From Hahella chejuensis KCTC 2396 (GTDB taxonomy: Bacteria > Pseudomonadota > Gammaproteobacteria > Pseudomonadales > Oleiphilaceae), in the NCBI RefSeq assembly GCF_000012985.1, contig NC_007645.1, positions 5,044,581 to 5,108,580 on the forward strand: DNA of 64,000 nucleotides, read 5' to 3'. Each line of letters starts with the position of its first letter. Position 1 is the first letter of the stretch. Below, in pieces: positions 17,699 to 25,758 of this stretch. Under the pieces are notes generated by a model. It had not been told where the DNA came from, did no database searches, and saw only the letters and a list, made by a program, of their open reading frames with translations. Made by a program: the position numbers and the translations under genes.

Positions 17699-19657
17699 AT
17701 GACAGAGAACCAGACCAGCTTCCCCACGCCAATAAAGTTATTACTGGTGGAAGACGACGAAGATGATTACATCATCGCCAAGGATCTGCTGGAGCAGATT
17801 GCGCCCTCTCAGTTCGAGCTGGACTGGGCCTGCAACGCAGAAGTCGCTCGCACCGCCCTGGCCAGAGACGAGCACCACGTCTGTCTCATGGACTACCGGC
17901 TGGGACCGGACGACGGACTGAAGCTGCTGCGCGAAGCGCCGAAACTCGGCTTCCACGGCCCGATCATCATGCTTACCGGCCAGGATGACAGCCGCCTCGA
18001 CGCCGATGCTCTCCGTGGCGGCGCTGTGGATTATCTAGTGAAATCCGACCTGAATTCCGCCCATTTGGCGAGGGCCATTCGTTATGCGTTGGCGCGCAGG
18101 GAGATGGAGACGGAGAGGCTGGTGAGACTGAAGGCGGAGGCGGAAAACCGCTCCAAAAGCGAGTTTCTGGCGCATCTCAGTCATGAGTTACGCACGCCGC
18201 TGACCGCAATTCTCGGTTATACGGAACTGCTCATCGCCCAGAACAGCATCCCGGATAACTTATCTCATTTACAGATCGTCCAGCGTAATGGGCAGCACCT
18301 GTTAAGCTTGCTCAACGATATTCTGGATATTTCCAAGATTGAAGCAGGCAAGCTCGAAATGGAGTTTGTGCGCGTTAACCTACAGACATATCTGGCCGAC
18401 CTCTATTCTCTGATGGCGGTGTCCGCGCGGGATAAAAATCTGCAACTGCGATTCATTGCAGATATGCCTCTGCCGGAAAATATTGAGACTGACCCCATCC
18501 GCCTGCGCCAGGTCTTACTGAATCTGATCGGCAACGCCATCAAGTTCACCGAGCAGGGCGAAATCATCGTCCGGGTGCAGATGATCAAAGAGGAAGAACA
18601 GGAAAAAATCCAGTTCAAAGTAATTGATACCGGCCCTGGCATAAATCAAACCGACCAGAAACGCCTTTTCCAGCCATTCACCCAGGCATACGCCAATAGC
18701 ATACGCCGTAGTGAGGGCGCTGGGCTGGGGTTAGCCATCAGTCGTCAGTTGGCGCAACGCCTCGGAGGAGATATTCGGCTGAGCAGCCAGCCGGGAAAAG
18801 GCAGTGAGTTCACCGCCATTGTGAAACCCGGCCCTTTGGGAGGCGTTAAGCGCATCCAGCCCGACCTGGAAACCGGAGGCGCGGAGCAGGCTCACGCCAC
18901 ACGCAAGCATCGAGTGCAGGGTCACATCTTGGTAGCCGATGACCTACAGGATATTCGCCACCTTATCGGCCACTTGGTGGAAAACGCCGGAGCGCAGGTC
19001 AGCTATGCGGAGAACGGCGCCGAAGCGGTGCGTATGGTGACCGATGCAGCTCAGTCGGACACGCCCATCGACTTAGTCATCATGGACATGCATATGCCGG
19101 TGCTGGATGGGCACTCCGCCACCCGCGAACTGCGCCGTCGAGGACACGAAATCCCAGTGCTGGCGCTGACTGCCGCCACGATGCGCGGAGAACGGGAACG
19201 CTGCCTGGCTAGTGGCTGTACGGATCACCTGAGCAAGCCGGTCAACATCAATCAGCTATTCACCCTGATCGAGCGTCATCTGTCGCACCCGCAAGTTAAA
19301 ACGCCGACGTTATTACTGGTGGAGGATAACCCCGACGCCAGCGCCGCGACCGCCGCTCTGCTGGAACATCTGGGGTGGCGAGTGTTTTGCGCGGGAAACG
19401 GGGCGGAAGCGCTGGAGCTGGCGGAGCGAGTAAAACCTGCTGCAATCGTTTTGGATCTCAACCTACCAGATACCGACGGCTACACGCTAGCTCAAGAAAT
19501 ACGTGAGAAAGGGCTTCCAGACGCCCACCTTATCGCTTTGAGCGGCTGCGCGGAAGACAAAGGCCGTTCTGCAGAGGCGGGGTTTCGGCGCCACCTGATG
19601 AAGCCCGTATCCATGGGCGAACTCACAGCTGTCCTTCCCGCTAAAAACTCACTCTGA
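17699..19657 (+). CDS. Soluble hybrid histidine kinase, REC-HisKA-HATPase-REC-REC
   Basis: 652 aa with no membrane segment. Domains: REC1 (about 10-130; VEDDEDD, phosphoacceptor in CLMDYRLGPDDG near 64), HisKA (SHELRTPLTAILGYTELL, His about 162), HATPase_c (about 265-385; NLIGNAIKFTEQG, DTGPGI, GAGLGLAISRQLA), REC2 (about 415-530; Asp near 462 in IMDMHMPVLDG) and REC3 (about 535-650; Asp near 586 in VLDLNLPDTDG, Lys in HLMKPVSM). Lacking a sensor, it is probably driven through REC1 by another kinase, making it an integrator. It ends the cluster and is followed by a terminator. Confidence 0.92.
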   Translation: MTENQTSFPTPIKLLLVEDDEDDYIIAKDLLEQIAPSQFELDWACNAEVARTALARDEHHVCLMDYRLGPDDGLKLLREAPKLGFHGPIIMLTGQDDSRLDADALRGGAVDYLVKSDLNSAHLARAIRYALARREMETERLVRLKAEAENRSKSEFLAHLSHELRTPLTAILGYTELLIAQNSIPDNLSHLQIVQRNGQHLLSLLNDILDISKIEAGKLEMEFVRVNLQTYLADLYSLMAVSARDKNLQLRFIADMPLPENIETDPIRLRQVLLNLIGNAIKFTEQGEIIVRVQMIKEEEQEKIQFKVIDTGPGINQTDQKRLFQPFTQAYANSIRRSEGAGLGLAISRQLAQRLGGDIRLSSQPGKGSEFTAIVKPGPLGGVKRIQPDLETGGAEQAHATRKHRVQGHILVADDLQDIRHLIGHLVENAGAQVSYAENGAEAVRMVTDAAQSDTPIDLVIMDMHMPVLDGHSATRELRRRGHEIPVLALTAATMRGERERCLASGCTDHLSKPVNINQLFTLIERHLSHPQVKTPTLLLVEDNPDASAATAALLEHLGWRVFCAGNGAEALELAERVKPAAIVLDLNLPDTDGYTLAQEIREKGLPDAHLIALSGCAEDKGRSAEAGFRRHLMKPVSMGELTAVLPAKNSL

Positions 19658-19680
19658 GGCTCCTGTTTTTTCCTTACTCC

Positions 19681-19722
19681 AGGCCGGCTTGTAAAAGCCA
19701 CAACAAACCGGCCTCCCTTTTT
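19681..19722 (+). terminator. Rho-independent terminator after the hybrid kinase
   Basis: AGGCCGG pairs with CCGGCCT (with TTGT/ACAA inside), followed by CCCTTTTTT. It closes the signalling cluster before the sigma-54 promoter. Confidence 0.7.
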
Positions 19723-19818
19723 TCTTATTTACACGACTTCTTTATTGTTATTTACCCCCAAGCTCAGATTAATCACAAAAAATATTTATTTTCAATAAGT
19801 TAACCGAAAAACCAAGCT

Positions 19819-19834
19819 TGGCACAGCTGTTGCT
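19819..19834 (+). promoter_or_regulatory. Sigma-54 (RpoN) promoter
   Basis: TGGCACAGCTGTTGCT matches the -24/-12 consensus TGGCAC-N5-TTGCW at every conserved position. It lies about 60 bases before the start of the DUF2383-type gene, with an AT-rich stretch upstream where an activator could bind. The expected start site is about a dozen bases downstream of the -12 GC. Confidence 0.8.
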
Positions 19835-19896
19835 CCACCACTATCGAGATGCGGACAATCCGCAAGAAGTAGTGATAAGGAACACTGAGGAGATCA

Positions 19897-20340
19897 ATGA
19901 TGACTAAATCAGAAACAAACAGCTTGAGAGATCTGGTTAAGGTGCTTAACGACGGCATTGACTTCTATACGGAAGCCAAAGACAAAGTGAAGAGCAATGC
20001 GGTGCGCTTGGTGTTTGAGCGCATGTCAGCCATTCGCGAAGGCGCGGTAGGCCGGTTGCAGCCCTACATCGTCTTCGAAAAAGGCGAAAAAGAGACCGGA
20101 CATACTCTTGGCGGCATTCTGCGTGAGCAATACGCCAAAATCCTTGCCTCTATCAAGGATAATTCAGAACACGTGTACATTGAGCAGCTGGAAGAAGTCG
20201 AGGATAAAACCCTGGAAAAAATCCGCGACGCCATCGAGGAAGTGAAGGCTCCCGGCGTTCAGGCCACACTGCAGGATATCTATCCAACCTTGAAGCGTTG
20301 TCACGACGAAATGAGCCGCCTGCAGCGCACCACTGCGTAA
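19897..20340 (+). CDS. PA2169/DUF2383-type four-helix-bundle protein
   Basis: 147 aa, soluble, all helical. The pattern LRDLVKVLNDGIDFYTEAKDKV with a later HDEMSRL is that of the DUF2383 (ferritin-like fold) family, whose function is unknown and which is often tied to stress or envelope conditions. GAGGAG precedes two adjacent ATGs (19897 and 19900); the second has the better spacing. A perfect sigma-54 promoter lies upstream, and the nearest NtrC-type activator is the cluster head at 14069, so control by that cluster is a reasonable guess. The gene stands alone between the terminator at 19681 and the HD-domain gene. Confidence 0.75.
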   Translation: MMTKSETNSLRDLVKVLNDGIDFYTEAKDKVKSNAVRLVFERMSAIREGAVGRLQPYIVFEKGEKETGHTLGGILREQYAKILASIKDNSEHVYIEQLEEVEDKTLEKIRDAIEEVKAPGVQATLQDIYPTLKRCHDEMSRLQRTTA

Positions 20341-20457
20341 CCCGCGCAGTGTTCCCATACTCGCCGCCGGGAGGCATAACTGCGCCCGTGCGGCGGGCAA
20401 TAACCGATTTTGTGGCTATACTTCAAAGTATGACTGTATCCATGCTGGTAATAAGAT

Positions 20458-21576
20458 ATGGCCCAACCATCCCCTCTCCCCTATTTTCCTGCAACCACTC
20501 TCAGGCCAGACATACTGTCGGACTTGCGTGAAAGTTTCGAAAAAAATCTGGTAGAGCTGGAAGCCACACCCAATGACGCCTCACTGATCGCTCGACTCTG
20601 CGCGAATTATGAAGCCATCGCACAGGAAATAAAATTTGCGGAAATCGAGCTAGGATCATTGATGCAAGGCGTTTACACCATCATGGCCGGCATTGCCGAC
20701 AAGCAACTGATCTTCCGTCCGGAAATCAGTGACTTGCTATTGCTGGCGATGGAGCGCATACAGGTTTGCGCCGTCGCTATCGATAGCGGCAGTTTCGAAA
20801 ACATCCAAATGGTGGAGAACGCCAGAATCAGCGATCTCCTCTGCCAACTCCCCAAGACGGTCGCGAACGGTCGCAATGAGGCCATGCAGGAGCTTCTGGC
20901 GCTACTCGCCCCGGAAGTCAGCGCGCAAAGCGCGGGACGCAGTGCGAATGACGTTTATTCCGAGCTGCTGGCGTTGTGGCGCAAGTACGATGTCCACACC
21001 AACGCAGACCTGCTGTTCTTCCTTAGTCTCGCTACGCCAGCCGAAGCGCGATCTCGATTTTGGCTGGGTAAAAATCGACGAGTCCTATTACTGGCTCTGG
21101 CAATGAACCGGCATGCACGCGAGCCAGTGGACCCCGCTCAGCTTAGCGCCGCCGCTCTGGTTCATGACATAGGCATGTCCTTTCTTCCCCTGGATATCCT
21201 GCACAAGAGCAGCAGTCTCTCCGAGTCCGAGGACCATAGCATTCATAAACATACCGGCGTGGGTAGCGCCCTGTTGATCAACATGCCTGAGTGGCAAGAG
21301 TCACGCCGGATTATTGACCAACATCATGAGCATGTCAGCGGCAAGGGCTACCCTATCGGACTGCGGGACCGTGAAATCTGCGACGGAGCAAAAATCATCG
21401 CCATCGCCGACGCTTTCGAAGCGATTTCTCATCCCCGTATCTATTCCAGTCGCTTTAAACGGCCTTTTATCAGAGCAGTGCTGGAAATCAACAGCCGCTC
21501 CGGCAGCCAGTTCTCACAAAAATGGGTGGATGTGTTCAACGCCGTCATCAGACCACTGAAATACGAGTTATACTAA
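20458..21576 (+). CDS. HD-GYP-like domain protein (possible cyclic-di-GMP phosphodiesterase)
   Basis: 372 aa, soluble. The N-terminal 160 residues are helical and unrecognised. The C-terminal half is an HD-GYP-type module: HDIG (His about 236), a following His in HKHTGVG, and HHEHVSGKGYP (about 289), then AKIIAIADAFEAISHPR. Differences from the usual motif are HDIGM for HDIGK and GKGYP for GSGYP, so activity on cyclic-di-GMP is possible but not certain. A PilZ protein at 59396 shows the organism uses this messenger. Followed by a weak hairpin. Confidence 0.78.
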   Translation: MAQPSPLPYFPATTLRPDILSDLRESFEKNLVELEATPNDASLIARLCANYEAIAQEIKFAEIELGSLMQGVYTIMAGIADKQLIFRPEISDLLLLAMERIQVCAVAIDSGSFENIQMVENARISDLLCQLPKTVANGRNEAMQELLALLAPEVSAQSAGRSANDVYSELLALWRKYDVHTNADLLFFLSLATPAEARSRFWLGKNRRVLLLALAMNRHAREPVDPAQLSAAALVHDIGMSFLPLDILHKSSSLSESEDHSIHKHTGVGSALLINMPEWQESRRIIDQHHEHVSGKGYPIGLRDREICDGAKIIAIADAFEAISHPRIYSSRFKRPFIRAVLEINSRSGSQFSQKWVDVFNAVIRPLKYELY

Positions 21577-21590
21577 CCCGCCTTTAATAA

Positions 21591-21615
21591 GCCGCACTCC
21601 TGTCCTGGGTGCGGC
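21591..21615 (+). terminator. Possible terminator hairpin after the HD-GYP-like gene
   Basis: GCCGCAC and GTGCGGC pair around an 11-base loop shortly after the stop codon; the following bases (GCTTGTCT) are only weakly T-rich. Confidence 0.4.
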
Positions 21616-21646
21616 GCTTGTCTACCGTCCAGCCAGGATTTTTCTA

Positions 21647-22270
21647 TTGACCACGAGAGCCCAACAAAAAGAGCGCACCCGTCAGGCGTTAATGAACGCC
21701 GCCCTGCAACAACTTGGCCCAGACCGCAACTTCGCCAGCCTCAGCCTGAGAGAAGTCGCACGCGAAGCAGGCATCGCTCCTACCTCTTTTTATCGCCATT
21801 TCAATGACCTGGAGGAACTTGGCCTGGCTCTGGTGGACGAAGCGGGCATCACCCTGCGCCGATTAATGCGGCAAGCGCGCAAAAGAGTCGCCAAGAAAGG
21901 GGGGCTGGTGGAAACTTCCATCGATACTTTTTTTGAATATCTGAACTCCAACGCCAACCTGTTTCGTTTGCTGCTGCGGGAAAAAAGCGGCGTTTCTTTG
22001 CGCTTTCGCACAGCCATCAAAGCGGAGACCGACCATTTCATCACTGAACTGGCGGCGGACTTGAGCCGATTTGGGGAAAATGGCGGCGCGCCATTACGGG
22101 ACCCGAAAGCAGTCGCCGATGCACTGGTGGTGCTGGTGTTTAACTGCGGCTCAGAAGGTTTGGACGCCGATGCGGCGGAAAGAAAGCAACTGAAGCTAAA
22201 ACTGTCCAGTCAACTACGTATGGTATTGAGAGGCGACCTTGATCGGAAAAGAAGCCCGGAACCACTATGA
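21647..22270 (+). CDS. fabR: FabR, TetR-family repressor of unsaturated fatty-acid synthesis
   Basis: 207 aa. The sequence follows E. coli FabR closely along its length: RAQQKERTRQALMNAALQQL, the helix-turn-helix FASLSLREVAREAGIAPTSFYRHFNDLEELGLALVDEAG, RLMRQARKR, FRLLLREKSG and the C-terminal QLKLKLSSQLRMV. FabR represses fabA/fabB-type genes when unsaturated acyl thioesters are plentiful. The TTG start is preceded by AGGA. No fatty-acid gene is adjacent, so it acts elsewhere. Confidence 0.88.
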   Translation: MTTRAQQKERTRQALMNAALQQLGPDRNFASLSLREVAREAGIAPTSFYRHFNDLEELGLALVDEAGITLRRLMRQARKRVAKKGGLVETSIDTFFEYLNSNANLFRLLLREKSGVSLRFRTAIKAETDHFITELAADLSRFGENGGAPLRDPKAVADALVVLVFNCGSEGLDADAAERKQLKLKLSSQLRMVLRGDLDRKRSPEPL

Positions 22271-22300
22271 CAAGCAGTCCGGGCGGGTGATTTCAGCGAC

Positions 22301-22726
22301 TCAATCAGTGATGGCGATCAGCGGGCTAAGCGCCGCGTGAATCTTCTGTTTAAGCGCCTGCGCGTCCTGCTCTGAATAAGGCTGCGCCGGGCTCACGCCC
22401 CAAACCGGCTTCGGCCAGGCTGCATCCGTGGGAAAGCGAACGATATGGTGAAGATGCAGCTGCGGAACCATGTTGCCCAAAGCCGCTACATTCAACTTAT
22501 GTCCATCGAACAGCGCCATCAGCGTCTTGCCGACTGTCGCCGACTCGCGCGTCAACTGATCTTGCGCCTCGCGGTCCAACTCATAGGCCTCGCGAACGCC
22601 TTCCACTCTCGGAACCAGAATGCACCAGGGGTACTGGCCGTCATTCATCAACAACAGGCGGCACAGAGGCAAATCGCCGATCACTATTGTGTCTTGCGCC
22701 AACTGCGCGTGCAGCTCAAAACTCAC
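22301..22726 (-). CDS. HIT-family (histidine triad) protein
   Basis: 141 aa. The triad region reads VPQLHLHHIVR (residues 88-97), so the first His of the usual HxHxH is Gln while the central nucleophile His91 and the third His93 remain; this Q form is common in one bacterial subgroup. HIT proteins hydrolyse or transfer nucleotide monophosphates (for example AMP from dinucleotides or adenylated compounds). The physiological substrate is not evident. It follows ugd by only 22 bases on the minus strand and may be cotranscribed. Confidence 0.85.
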   Translation of the reverse strand: MSFELHAQLAQDTIVIGDLPLCRLLLMNDGQYPWCILVPRVEGVREAYELDREAQDQLTRESATVGKTLMALFDGHKLNVAALGNMVPQLHLHHIVRFPTDAAWPKPVWGVSPAQPYSEQDAQALKQKIHAALSPLIAITD

Positions 22727-22748
22727 AGCGTTTCTCCTTTAACTGAAT

Positions 22749-24098
22749 TCAGGCTTCCACGCCCTTGCTGATACTTAACCCACGACCAATGCCGTAATAC
22801 TGTATGCCTTTACGCTGCACGCGCTCAGGGTCATACAGGTTGCGGCCATCGAAAATCACAGGCTCTTTCAGCGCGCTGACAATGTAGCTGAAATCCGGGG
22901 AGCGGAACTCCTTCCACTCTGTACAGATAATCAATGCGTCCGCGCCTTTCAGGGCCTGCTCTTTGGTGCCGCACAACATCAGTTCGTCTTTATCGGAGTA
23001 AATACGCTGGGTCTCCTCCATCGCTTTCGGGTCAAACGCCTGCACTTTCGCGCCAGCCGCCCACAGCGACTCCATCAAAACACGACTGGACGCTTCCCGC
23101 ATATCATCCGTATTGGGTTTGAACGCCAACCCCCACAGCGCGAACGTGCGTCCCGCCAATTTGCCATTGAAGTGCTCGCTGAGTTTACGGAACAACACAT
23201 GCTTTTGGGAGTCGTTCACGGACTCTACCGAAGACAGCAGCTTCGCGTCGTAAGCCACGTCTTTGGCGGTGCGCACGAGCGCCTTGACGTCTTTCGGGAA
23301 ACAGGAGCCGCCATAACCGCAGCCAGGATAAATGAAGTGGTACCCGATACGAGGATCAGAGCCTATGCCTTTACGCACCTGTTCAATATCCGCACCAAGC
23401 AGCTCCGACAGATTGGCGATCTCATTCATGAAACTGATCTTGGTGGCCAACATGGCGTTAGCGGCATACTTAGTCAACTCCGCCGAACGCACGTCCATCA
23501 CCACCATTCTGTCGTGATTGCGGTTAAATGGCTCGTAAGCCTCTCGCATCAGGCTGACCGCGCGCTCACTTTGCGCTCCCACGACAATGCGATCCGGCTT
23601 CATAAAGTCGCCCACCGCATCGCCTTCCTTCAAGAACTCAGGATTGGAGACGACGTCAAATTCCAGCGAGAGCCCGCGACCAGCCAGCTCTGCGCTGATA
23701 GCGGCGTGAACTTTATCGCCAGTACCCACCGGCACTGTGGATTTGTCCACGACCACTTTGTAATCTTGCATGTGACGTCCAATAGTACGCGCCACTGTCA
23801 GCACATATTGCAAATCCGCAGAGCCATCTTCATCCGGCGGAGTGCCGACAGCAATAAACTGTATGTCGCCAAACGCCACGGCTTCTTCTGCGTTTGTGGT
23901 GAATGACAGGCGTCCCGCCTCCACATTCAGCTTCACGATGGGCTCAAGCCCTGGTTCATAGATTGGAATCAAACCGTTCTTCAGGTTCTGGATCTTCTTT
24001 TCGTCCACGTCAACGCAGAGCACCTGATGCCCGACGTCCGCCAGACAGGCGCCCGTCACCAAGCCTACGTATCCGGTGCCGAAGATGGCTATTTTCAT
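22749..24098 (-). CDS. ugd: UDP-glucose 6-dehydrogenase
   Basis: 449 aa. N-terminal NAD-binding Rossmann fold ([24 protein letters not shown]), the [11 protein letters not shown] and [23 protein letters not shown] blocks, and the catalytic cysteine in [14 protein letters not shown] (about residue 265). It oxidises UDP-glucose to UDP-glucuronate for exopolysaccharide, capsule or lipid A decoration. Lies 25 bases after galE on the minus strand; together they supply UDP-sugars for surface polysaccharide. Confidence 0.96.
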   Translation of the reverse strand: MKIAIFGTGYVGLVTGACLADVGHQVLCVDVDEKKIQNLKNGLIPIYEPGLEPIVKLNVEAGRLSFTTNAEEAVAFGDIQFIAVGTPPDEDGSADLQYVLTVARTIGRHMQDYKVVVDKSTVPVGTGDKVHAAISAELAGRGLSLEFDVVSNPEFLKEGDAVGDFMKPDRIVVGAQSERAVSLMREAYEPFNRNHDRMVVMDVRSAELTKYAANAMLATKISFMNEIANLSELLGADIEQVRKGIGSDPRIGYHFIYPGCGYGGSCFPKDVKALVRTAKDVAYDAKLLSSVESVNDSQKHVLFRKLSEHFNGKLAGRTFALWGLAFKPNTDDMREASSRVLMESLWAAGAKVQAFDPKAMEETQRIYSDKDELMLCGTKEQALKGADALIICTEWKEFRSPDFSYIVSALKEPVIFDGRNLYDPERVQRKGIQYYGIGRGLSISKGVEA

Positions 24099-24123
24099 CA
24101 GTACAAGTTCCTAATGTTTAGAT

Positions 24124-25113
24124 TCAAGACTCTTTTTGCTTTTTCTGCCAGACTGCTTCCCAATTCAAAGCGGACTTAACGATGACGCTCAGATCATCAT
24201 GATCGGGCTTCCAGCCCAGGACAGATTTGATCTTATCGTTCATCGCCACCAGCGCGTCAGGATCGCCTGCGCGACGGGCAACTTCCTCAACGGGGAAGTC
24301 TTTTCCGGATTCCGCTTTCACCACATCAATCACTTCTTTCACTGTGAAGCCGCGTCCATAGCCACAGTTGAATATATTGGAGCCGCCGCCAGCTTTCATA
24401 TGGTCCAGCGCCATGACATGCGCCTTGGCCAGGTCATCCACGTGAATGTAATCACGGATGCAGGTGCCATCGCGGGTATCATAGTCCGTGCCGAACACTT
24501 TCATACCTGCGCGGACGCCCTGCACGCACTCACAAGCCACTTTAATCAAGTGAGTCGCTTCCGGCGTCGCCTGGCCGATGCGGCTCTCCAGGTCAGCGCC
24601 CGCTACATTGAAGTAGCGCAGAATGGTGTAGTTCAGGTCCGTCGCGAACGCCAGGTCCTGAATCATGCGCTCACTCATCATCTTGGAAGCGCCGTAGGGA
24701 TTAATCGGCATTAATGGGGTTTCTTCAGTAATCATCGTGTTCTCCGGCATGCCATAGACTGCCGCCGTGGAAGAGAACACCAAGTAAGGAACCTTGTGCT
24801 TCTGAATCGCGCCCAACAGATTGAGCGTATTACGGGTATTGTTGCTGTAGTACTTAAGTGGATTTTCTACCGACTCCGGCACCACAATGTTCGCGGCGAA
24901 GTGCAACACCGCCTCAAACCGCCCTTTCTCGAACACCGCATCCAGCGCGTCTGTATCCGCCAGGTCCGCCTGCACCAGTTCGCCGTAAGTGACAGCCCAG
25001 GGGTGGCCGGTGGACAGGTTGTCGTACACCACGATGTCATGCCCGGCTTCGCCCAGTTGACGCACTACGTGACTGCCGATATAGCCGGCTCCGCCTGTAA
25101 CTAATACTTTCAT
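24124..25113 (-). CDS. galE: UDP-glucose 4-epimerase
   Basis: 329 aa short-chain dehydrogenase fold. NAD-binding TGGAGYIGSH (6-15), catalytic SST (114-116) and YGASK (Tyr140, Lys144), and the GalE-type RYFNVAGAD and NCGYGRGFTVKEV blocks. It interconverts UDP-glucose and UDP-galactose. Forms a probable operon with ugd and the HIT gene. The acyltransferase gene further upstream would also suit polysaccharide modification. Confidence 0.95.
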   Translation of the reverse strand: MKVLVTGGAGYIGSHVVRQLGEAGHDIVVYDNLSTGHPWAVTYGELVQADLADTDALDAVFEKGRFEAVLHFAANIVVPESVENPLKYYSNNTRNTLNLLGAIQKHKVPYLVFSSTAAVYGMPENTMITEETPLMPINPYGASKMMSERMIQDLAFATDLNYTILRYFNVAGADLESRIGQATPEATHLIKVACECVQGVRAGMKVFGTDYDTRDGTCIRDYIHVDDLAKAHVMALDHMKAGGGSNIFNCGYGRGFTVKEVIDVVKAESGKDFPVEEVARRAGDPDALVAMNDKIKSVLGWKPDHDDLSVIVKSALNWEAVWQKKQKES

Positions 25114-25156
25114 TAATGCATATCCTTAAATATTTTCATTGAGGTTAGCTGAATTC

Positions 25157-25681
25157 TTAAGATGATGGCTGCTGCTTCCGTCGCTCGTCTTTAGCTTCGG
25201 AACGCCGACGCTGGAAAAAACCGCTGAGAAGTTGCGAACAAGGTTGTTCCAGCACGCCGCCGCTCCATTCCAGTTTCCAATTAAAATTATGCTCATCCAG
25301 CAGGCGGCTGCTACTGCATACGGCGCCGGCTTTGTGTTCATAGGCGCCAAACACCAGTCTGGATACGCGCGCATGCACCAGCGCGCCGAGACACATGACG
25401 CAGGGCTCCAGCGTCACATACAACGTGGAGCCCGGCAAGCGGTAATTCCCCGCTACCGCGGAGGCTTTACGAATCGCGCTGATTTCCGCATGTGCGGTGG
25501 GGTCGTGACTGCGGATAGGCTGATTCCACCCTTCCCCCAGCACCTGACCGTCCCGCACCAGAATGGCGCCCACCGGCACCTCATCATAAGCCAGCGCTTG
25601 CGCAGCCAGGCCAAGCGCCCGCCGCATCCAGTATTCGTCCTCATCCGGCTGACCGGGAAGCGAATCAAAACCGTCCTGCAT
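25157..25681 (-). CDS. tadA: tRNA adenosine(34) deaminase TadA
   Basis: 174 aa. Cytidine-deaminase fold with HAE (64-66) and PCVMC (C94, C97), the zinc ligands and proton shuttle, plus the family DEYWMRRALGLAAQA and VSRLVFGAYEHKAGA segments. It makes inosine at the wobble position of tRNA-Arg(ACG) and is essential in most bacteria. The first about 12 residues (MQDGFDSLPGQP) are an unconserved extension, so the start could be slightly later. Confidence 0.93.
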   Translation of the reverse strand: MQDGFDSLPGQPDEDEYWMRRALGLAAQALAYDEVPVGAILVRDGQVLGEGWNQPIRSHDPTAHAEISAIRKASAVAGNYRLPGSTLYVTLEPCVMCLGALVHARVSRLVFGAYEHKAGAVCSSSRLLDEHNFNWKLEWSGGVLEQPCSQLLSGFFQRRRSEAKDERRKQQPSS

Positions 25682-25758
25682 ATTACTCTTTCAACTTTGC
25701 AAAACTATTCATAGCGTCATTCTCATCAGAATTAGCTGACGCATATTGCCGACACTTG

